Assembly (NCBI GenBank): GCA_009602725.1
Contig: WELB01000035.1
Coordinates: forward strand, 203,257-267,256
From: Spirogloea muscicola
Taxonomy: Eukaryota; Streptophyta; Zygnematophyceae; Spirogloeales; Spirogloeaceae
Direction of reading: 5' to 3'
Length of the DNA stretch: 64,000 nucleotides
Below, piece after piece: positions 59,101 through 64,000 of the stretch. The notes beneath the pieces are model-generated. The model had not been told where the DNA came from. It saw nothing but the letters and a program-made list of their open reading frames with translations, and did not search any database. The first letter of the stretch is position 1, and every line of letters starts with the position of its first letter. The position numbers were made by a program, and so were the translations under genes.

Positions 59101-59462
59101 CTCTTGCCTGAAGAGTGTGTTGGCTTAAGTTGGCCACCCTACCATTTCATGCGGACCGCGCGCTTTTTCTCCAATGCTTTCTTCTTCTATTTTGGAAGAG
59201 TTTCACGAGGCCATGCGACCGCGCGAAGTCTCTCGCCCTTTGTCACGGCACCCGCTTCCTCGGCCTGCGATATGTGCCGCTTGCGGCGCCGCCCGCCCCC
59301 CCGCCACCTGCCACCTCGGCCGCCAGCGTGGCGACCACCTAGGCAGACGGGTAAGCCACGTGGACTCTGCCGCCGACGTGGCTGACAGCGGGCCGCCACA
59401 AACCCCCCCAGGGAGCGCTGCATCTGCCGCCGCGCCCGCGCGCGCCTCAGGCCGCGGGCGCC
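59101..59462 (+). promoter_or_regulatory. Repeat B scrap and GC-rich leader of the U5 protein gene
   Basis: 59105-59175 is a reverse family-B scrap. From about 59210 to the ATG at 59463 the sequence is GC-rich and likely promoter and 5' UTR. Confidence 0.35.
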
Positions 59463-62400
59463 ATGCTCGCGCCAAAGCGGCCGCCGGAGGAGGACGGCGG
59501 CGGCGGCGGCGGCGAGGTGCTGGNGGCAAGCAGCTCGCGGCGGCCAAGGATGTGAGCGCGCGCCTCCTGCGCCTGAACTCCGCGCCTCGCCGCAGCTGGG
59601 AGTAGTGGGAAGGCGGGCGCCGCCGCCCTGCTCCGGTCCCCGCCGCCGCGGCGGCGTGCCTAAACCCTGAACTCTCCAAAGCCCTAACCCTAACCCCTCA
59701 GCCTTAAGGCGGCTGCCGCGAGGCTGACGGCGGCCGCGCGCTGTGGAGCAGGGCGGGCGACGGACGTCCAGCCTGGAGTCGCCCATCATGCTCCTCACCG
59801 GCCACGCGGTGCGCCGCCGTCCCCTCCTCGACGCCCGCTTCGCCACTGCCGTGCTGCGTGCCAGCCCAAACCTTCGCTTGTGACAGCCGGAGCTCCCCGT
59901 AACCCTCGTGGGACGACGTCCTGCACACAGCTGCTAGCGTCAGGGTTACGCTGTCCGGGTTTCGGTAACCTGGGCTCGCCACGTCGTAATGGTGGCGCGG
60001 ACCTGCTGTTCGGAGCACTTGGGCCTGACTCATTACTGCTGCGCGCTGAGCTCGAGGCCTGACCATGGTGGGCCGTGTTGACCCGTGCCCGCGGCGCTTC
60101 CTTCTGCAGGCAGCCGTGTTCTGCATGAAGTTCAGCCCCGACGGAAAGACGATCGCGTCGGGCTCGCAGGACAAGGACGTCTGTGAGCGCCGCCAGCACT
60201 CTTGCCGTCCCTTGCCGTTGCTTCCACTGCAGCTGCAGCTACAGACCTGGACCTTTAGCAGCACCGCACTCGCTGACAAGCTCTTCTCTCTGCCGTGTTG
60301 CCGGGGGCAGTCCTGTGGAGGACGGAGGGCGACTGCCAGAATTACATGGTCCTGCGCGGCCACAAGAATGCTGTCCTGGATGTGCACTGGTCCGCAGACG
60401 GGTCACGCGTACTCTCTGCAGGGCCCGACAACACCATTCGGGTGTGGGACGCCGAGACTGGGAAGCAGGTAGCTACCGCGCTCTGCCATTATCTGCATGA
60501 GGCACCCTCTATTCTCTCCATCCAAGGAGTTTGATACCAGGGTTAGAGGTTCAGGGGTTCATCGCTTGGTTGCCGAGGTCCTCAACGACTTTGGAATCCT
60601 GAGGGCCTCTGCCACCCTCCACCCAGAAATCGACATCGTGTGTCCAACTCGAGCTGTGTCCTCTCACTCCCTCCATATCCTGCCTCTCTTGTTCAGGAGT
60701 ATAGTGGTCAAGGTTTATAGTGAGTAGCCTTGCATTTGACCCTGTGCTTGCCAAGCATGGCAGTCTACTTCTGGCACTTGCTACTCAGCCACCAGTCATG
60801 GGGCTTCTTGGTCTGTCCTCTGCGAGCAGGCCAAGAAGATGGCTGAGCATTCAAGCTTTGTGAACAGCATCTGCCCGTCGCGCAAAGGCCCGCCCCTCGT
60901 CGTGAGCGGCTCCGATGATGGCACGGCCAAGCTGTGGGACCAGCGCCAGCGCAGCTGCCTGCAGTCCTTCCCCGACAAGTATCAAGTGGGTGACCCTCCT
61001 GCCCTCAAGTGAACGTGAAGACTGACCTCTGATCACAGGATGTACCTGTGAGTATTGTGCAAGTCATCGTCAGTTCACGGCATTCAGTGCTCACGAGTTG
61101 CTTGACTAACACTAGGGTTGGCATCCTCTTGGCATTTCATCTCTTGCAGTTAGTATCTCTTCTGCTTTCCTACATGGCTATCGGTTGTGACTCACGAGGT
61201 CTTTAGGCACACAGCCCATGTACGTGCTTGGCTGGTGTGCTTGGCTGGTCATCTTGATTCCCAGCTAGGGGAAGGCCTTGTTAGGAGCCCACTGAAAGAG
61301 TTCCTGCATTGCCTCTTCTCTGATGCAGGTCCTAGCCGTATCGTTTTCTGACAACGCCGACAAGGTCTTTACTGGCGGCATCGACAACGACGTGAAGGTG
61401 TGGGACCTGCGGCAGGGCGAGGTGGCGATGGTGCTCCGTGGCCACGGCGACAGCATCACGGGCATGAGCCTCAGTCCGGATGGCTCCTTCCTGCTCACCA
61501 ACTCCATGGACTGCACCCTGCGGCTCTGGGATCTGCGGCCGTACGCGCCTGAGGTACCACTCTCAAGCTCAGAGTCAGCCAATGTTTCTTTTTCATAGTG
61601 GACTCAAAGACTCAAAGCTTGTCCAAGAGGTCCTGATCACCTTCAGGGGCCTCACTTCATTGAGCCTCACTCACGTGGAAATTGTCCAAACCTGTTGTGG
61701 CTTGTGTGCAACCCAGGCTGGTCGTTTGTACTTGCTACTCTTACTTCAATGCTCTGAAACCATATGCCACCTTGCAGGCGATCCATGCTTAAAAGACGCT
61801 AGTGTCTTACACAGTGGTCCATCAAGGCGCGCCAGATACTCATGTGATTCACGCACTGCGTCCATAAAATGTTGCCTGTTGCCGCTCACGTACAGGACCG
61901 GTGCATGAGGACATTCGTTGGCCACCAGCACAACTTCGAAAAGAACCTCCTCCGCTGCGCCTGGTCACCAGATGGCAGCCGCGTGACAGCAGGAAGCTCT
62001 GACCGCATGGTCTACATCTGGGATGCCGAGTCAGCAAGGATCTTGTACAAGGTTTGCATGTCTGATCCTCCTCTTTCCCAGTCTGAAGGGCTTATGCGAG
62101 CGACATGGCTAAAGCTAATGTTGGCCGTCCAGTGGTCGTTCTCCTCCAACTATAGGTCCAAATATTGATTCCACATATGGACCAAATTGTGTCAAATATA
62201 TCCTGCAAATGCACAGGCTCTTCAGGCTGGTCAGCACTGCCGTAGCTGTTACACTGTCTCCCATGCGCTTTCACCTCTCACTTCGGGGACTCGGTGATCT
62301 CTAATGTAGACCTCAGTGTTCAGTCAAGTTGTCAGACAATGTGACTTCTTGAATTTTGCGAATTTGTAAGTCAGACGGGCTCCAAGCCCGTGCGACCATC

Positions 62401-62574
62401 TTGGGGTTGAGGCGCAGCGTACTGACGTTGTGCACCTTCCCTGCTTGGGTGCAGCTGCCGGGCCACGTGGGCTCGGTCAACGAGGCGGCTTTCCACCCGA
62501 AGGAGCCCATCATTGGCTCATGCTCAAGCGACAAGCAAATATACCTGGGCGAGTTTGACCGTAATGTGCGGTGA
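59463..62574 (+). CDS. SNRNP40: U5 snRNP 40-kDa WD40 protein
   Basis: This is the WD40-repeat subunit of the U5 snRNP in the spliceosome. Exons read: 59463-59551 (low-complexity N-terminus, contains an N), about 59752-59808 (SLESPIMLLTGHA), 60110-60182, 60311-60468, 60830-60985, 61329-61553, 61896-62051 and 62455-62574. From exon 3 on every junction closes in phase. Diagnostic stretches are FCMKFSPDGKTIASGSQDKD, MVLRGHKNAVLDVHWS, GIDNDVKVWDLRQGEV, SMDCTLRLWDLRPYAP, NFEKNLLRCAWSPDGS and NEAAFHPKEPIIGSCSSDKQ. They follow human SNRNP40 blade by blade, and the total of about 343 aa fits the family. The exon 1/2 junction is not solved, and the N in exon 1 may hide an indel. Confidence 0.93.
59658..59700. 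repeat. Degenerate interstitial telomere-like repeat
   Basis: TAAACCCTGAAC and GCCCTAACCCTAACCCC resemble plant-type telomere units (CCCTAAA). They sit in the first intron of the U5 protein gene. A weaker match, CCCAAACCCTGAACCC, is at 43078-43096 in an intron of the methyltransferase gene. Confidence 0.6.
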
Positions 62575-64000
62575 CAGAGCTGCAAGCCTTCAACAACTGT
62601 CTACAGCACAATGCCTGGCTACGGCAGTGCAAAGCTGCCAAAGTTGTGCAGTTGGGATGGCCCTCCTCCACTGTCTTAATGTCGTGCCATCAGCTTGCCT
62701 GCAAGCAATGCTGTCTCAGGTGCGCAATTGCGGAGAAGGAGCTCGCCGCACACAGCTGGTCACTATCAGGCTTCGTACATCCCAGGACGTTACTAGCGCA
62801 TGTGATGTGGGGACTGTATTGTGCCTACCAGCCGTGCAGCATCTCTGCAACGGGGCATTATGCTCCTCCAGCTCGACTTGACAGGCAGCAGTCAGCACTC
62901 GCCTTAGTCCCTGGCTGAGCACCGGCGCAGTAGGCCTCCTGATGATTGACTTTGTACCATACATTCTTCGTGAGCCGACTCAAGTCAGAATATCAAGTAC
63001 TTGCTTGTCATAGAAGCTTCAGGATGAGGATGTAACGGAGTGCGTGATGGGTCATTGACACGATGGTGCCTCTCCGCGAGCCAGCATCATCAACTTTCGG
63101 CTCATTTTCATGCAGCATACCTGGGAGCACAAGCCCTGCGCGCCTACTTGGTGGTGCAACTATCATGGTCTCAAGCAGTGGTGGCACAAGGAGGACCACT
63201 TGGAGGTCTGACTCGAGCATGCGTTCCGCAGATGGCTGCGAGCACCATCGATAGGGCTTGAGGTAACGCAAGGCGTGCAGGCAGGACGTCATCACCAATG
63301 TCGAGCTCACAATGGCCGTCTGACCCACGTTACCCTTAATCGAGTGCCAGCGTGAATGCTGGCCTTATGTCATCGCAAGCGCCGCATCGTCCCGCTCGAC
63401 CTCGCCAGCTGTTCCCGTTTGCCCAGCCTCCGCCACCATGGCAGGTGCTCCGGTTGCATGACGGCAACCGTGCCAGCTCCTGCGGCAGCTCCCAGGCCCT
63501 CGTGGCCCTGGCCGGCATCGGCGCCGACAGCGGCGGTGGCATCAGCATCCTTCTGCTCTGTGGAGCTTGTGCCAGTCGCCGAGGCTCTGCTGTGCCGCCC
63601 ATGGTGCGAGTAGACCTTGTCCCACCACGTCAGCAGCCGGCCGTCTGCGGAAGGACCCCCAATTGCCAACAACATGGCTGATCAGAAACGGGGCGGCCTC
63701 TCTGAGCCTTTCTTGGCACCTGGGCAGGCTGCTAGGAGACTCGCTGCCGGCGAGACGAGCAAGGCAGCCCAATCACGGGCGACGAGAGGGCCGGAAGGCC
63801 AGCGGAGCCCGGCTAATCCACTTGGTCAGCACTAAGACTTGCATGTCAGGAGAGGTTAGTGACCTGTTGGGGTTGAAGTAAGCCAGAATTGGGGTTGCAG
63901 GTCCGCCGCTCCTATGGACATTATCCCATGATCGCTACTTGGACATAAACCCATAACCCCGTAGTACTAGGGTTTCGGCCTGGGCAGCGGACCTGCGGCG
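62575..64000. other. 3' flank with no confident gene
   Basis: 62575-63330 shows nothing recognisable. On the minus strand 63370-63675 has an ATG-started frame of about 100 codons, Ala/Gly-rich (MLLAIGGPSADGRLLTWWDK start), which may be a first exon of a gene running leftwards or just composition. The last 120 bp hold ATAACCCC and AGGGTTT scraps. Confidence 0.35.

Overview
The window looks like nuclear DNA of a green alga (Viridiplantae). The evidence is a set of intron-rich genes with GT-AG and a few GC-AG introns, a plant-type bHLH factor, a GRV2/RME-8-like endosomal protein, a trithorax-type histone methyltransferase with FYR domains, a U5 snRNP WD40 protein, and a relic resembling a plant initiator tRNA. 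I cannot tell chlorophyte from streptophyte alga, and I do not name a species. One run of Ns (35880-36066) and single Ns at 15898 and 59524 show that this is a draft assembly.

Layout. 1-13 kb holds short repeats, one unrecognised spliced gene on the minus strand (about 4801-6442), a 68-bp-armed inverted repeat (4410-4555), a long GA microsatellite and scattered LINE pieces. 13183-15915 (minus) is a nine-exon histone-deacetylase-family gene that I rebuilt from conserved motifs and splice sites. 15.9-19.5 kb is a LINE graveyard. 20194-34652 (plus) is a many-exon RME-8/GRV2 (DNAJC13) homologue. 36203-45749 (plus) is an 11-exon KMT2/trithorax-like gene of about 2612 aa. 46.5-49 kb is more LINE and tail debris with a tRNA-iMet-like relic. 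49199-51635 (plus) is a three-exon bHLH gene. 52-59.1 kb is a third LINE cluster with the longest element piece (54.7-56.3 kb). 59463-62574 (plus) is the U5 snRNP 40-kDa protein gene. The last 1.4 kb has no confident gene.

The repeats share one theme. At least sixteen fragments carry the same LINE C-terminus: a Cys/His knuckle, a PD-(D/E)xK-like restriction-type endonuclease region and an ending close to LLTRGY. These are followed by a 3' tail with a GGGCTGGC...GCCAGCCC hairpin, ATGGGCGAGC and TTCTT repeats. Two tail insertions have readable target-site duplications (GCTTG and GCGAAC), so the tail itself moves.

The host genes are ordinary and independent (chromatin, endosome, splicing, transcription). 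They do not form a single pathway. No virus-like element with a capsid or envelope gene was recognised.
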